From Acidovorax sp. (GTDB lineage Bacteria; Pseudomonadota; Gammaproteobacteria; Burkholderiales; Burkholderiaceae_C): DNA of 6,712 nt. The position numbers were made by a program, and so were the translations under genes. How positions within the stretch are numbered: the first letter of the stretch is position 1; the number at the start of each line of letters is the position of its first letter. The notes under the pieces were generated by a model. It saw nothing but the letters and a program-made list of their open reading frames with translations. It did no database searches and was not told the DNA's origin. Location of the stretch: contig WOZN01000327.1 of assembly GCA_011620245.1 (NCBI GenBank), positions 1 to 6,712 on the forward strand. Direction: 5' to 3'. Shown here piece by piece: positions 5,989 to 6,712 of the stretch.

Positions 5989-6712
5989 ATGCAAGCCAAC
6001 CAACCCGACTTCATGGTTTTCACCGGCAATGCCAATCCTGGCATGGCAGCTGAAATTGCCCAACACCTTGGCACCACCCTGGGCGCTGCTGATGTGGGCC
6101 GCTTCTCTGACGGTGAAGTCACCGTTGAAATCAAACAGAACGTGCGGGCCCGCGACGTTTTCGTGGTGCAGTCCACCTGCGCACCCACCAACGAAAACCT
6201 CATGGAGTTGCTGATCATGGTGGATGCGCTCAAGCGCGCCTCCGCCGAACGCATCAGCGCCGTGATTCCCTACTTTGGCTACGCCCGCCAGGATCGCCGC
6301 CCCCGCTCCAGCCGTGTTCCGATCTCTGCCAAGGTGGTGGCCAACATGTTGCAGGCGGTGGGCGTGGCCAGCGTGCTGACCATGGATCTGCACGCCGACC
6401 AGATCCAGGGGTTCTTCGACATCCCGGTCGACAACATCTATGCGTCGCCCGTGCTGCTGGGAGATCTGCGCCAGAAGAAATACGACGACCTCATCGTTGT
6501 CTCGCCCGATGTGGGCGGTGTGGTTCGCGCGCGGGCTCTGGCCAAGCAACTCGGCTGCGATCTGGCCATCATCGACAAGCGCCGGCCCAGGGCCAACGTG
6601 TCCGAAGTGATGCATGTGATCGGCGAAATCGATGGTCGCAACTGCGTGATCATGGATGACATGATCGACACCGCCGGCACGCTGGTGAAGGCCGCCGAAG
6701 TGCTCAAGGAGC
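5989..6712 (+). CDS. prs: Ribose-phosphate pyrophosphokinase (PRPP synthetase), 3' end cut off
   Basis: Prs transfers pyrophosphate from ATP to ribose 5-phosphate, making PRPP for purine, pyrimidine, NAD, histidine and tryptophan synthesis. The frame is open to the window edge, giving 241 residues of about 316, so the gene is partial. Visible family features are RFSDGE (38-43), the ATP-site [10 protein letters not shown] (95-104), [13 protein letters not shown] (132-144, H135), [14 protein letters not shown] (172-185), the flexible catalytic loop [12 protein letters not shown] (196-207, K197 and R199) and the PRPP-binding loop DDMIDTAGT (223-231). The ATG at 5989 follows GGGA with a 5-base spacer, which fixes the start. 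It is preceded by tRNA-Gln and a T9 run, and probably is transcribed from the promoter-like patch inside ispE. It appears to be a normal class I bacterial enzyme. Confidence 0.97.
   Translation, partial: MQANQPDFMVFTGNANPGMAAEIAQHLGTTLGAADVGRFSDGEVTVEIKQNVRARDVFVVQSTCAPTNENLMELLIMVDALKRASAERISAVIPYFGYARQDRRPRSSRVPISAKVVANMLQAVGVASVLTMDLHADQIQGFFDIPVDNIYASPVLLGDLRQKKYDDLIVVSPDVGGVVRARALAKQLGCDLAIIDKRRPRANVSEVMHVIGEIDGRNCVIMDDMIDTAGTLVKAAEVLKE

Noticed and set aside
5884..6615. Minus-strand open frame of 243 codons over tRNA-Gln and prs
   Set aside because: It runs antisense through a tRNA and through prs, so it is not a gene.

Overview
The window looks like a conserved housekeeping stretch of a GC-rich betaproteobacterium, most likely Burkholderiales and close to the Comamonadaceae. 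That placement rests on gene content and order, protein style and base composition, and no database search was run. All genes sit close together. No insertion sequence, CRISPR array, phage gene or integrase was seen.

Minus strand, right to left: mutM (2618-1803) encodes the 8-oxoguanine/FaPy DNA glycosylase. After 105 bases comes a large dynamin-family GTPase that starts at a GTG at 1697 and is still open at base 1, so its C-terminus lies outside the window. Both genes point the same way and nothing like a terminator separates them, although an extended -10 element lies in the gap.

Plus strand, left to right: a divergent start region at about 2619-2665 leads into a 594-residue exported TPR protein (2648-4432). 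It occupies the position held in Pseudomonas by LbcA, the TPR lipoprotein partner of the CtpA protease. Its stop overlaps the start of lolB (4432-4968), the outer-membrane lipoprotein receptor. ispE (4978-5841), the CDP-ME kinase of the MEP isoprenoid pathway, follows after 9 bases. A tRNA-Gln(UUG) with encoded CCA (5865-5941) and then prs (5989 to beyond 6712), PRPP synthetase, complete the run. The TPR-lolB-ispE-tRNA-Gln-prs order is an old proteobacterial cluster, shared with Pseudomonas aeruginosa as I recall it.

Functionally the window joins oxidative DNA repair (mutM), an uncharacterised membrane-remodelling type GTPase, envelope lipoprotein handling (TPR protein and LolB), isoprenoid precursor synthesis (IspE) and nucleotide precursor supply (Prs).

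I did not find a clear new system. The points most worth checking are an AT-rich, promoter-like patch inside the ispE coding sequence that probably drives tRNA-Gln/prs, the dynamin-like GTPase coupled to mutM, the LbcA-like protein with an unusual lipobox and a C9 tract beside its signal peptide, and a GC-rich stem plus U-tract that would enclose the whole tRNA-Gln.
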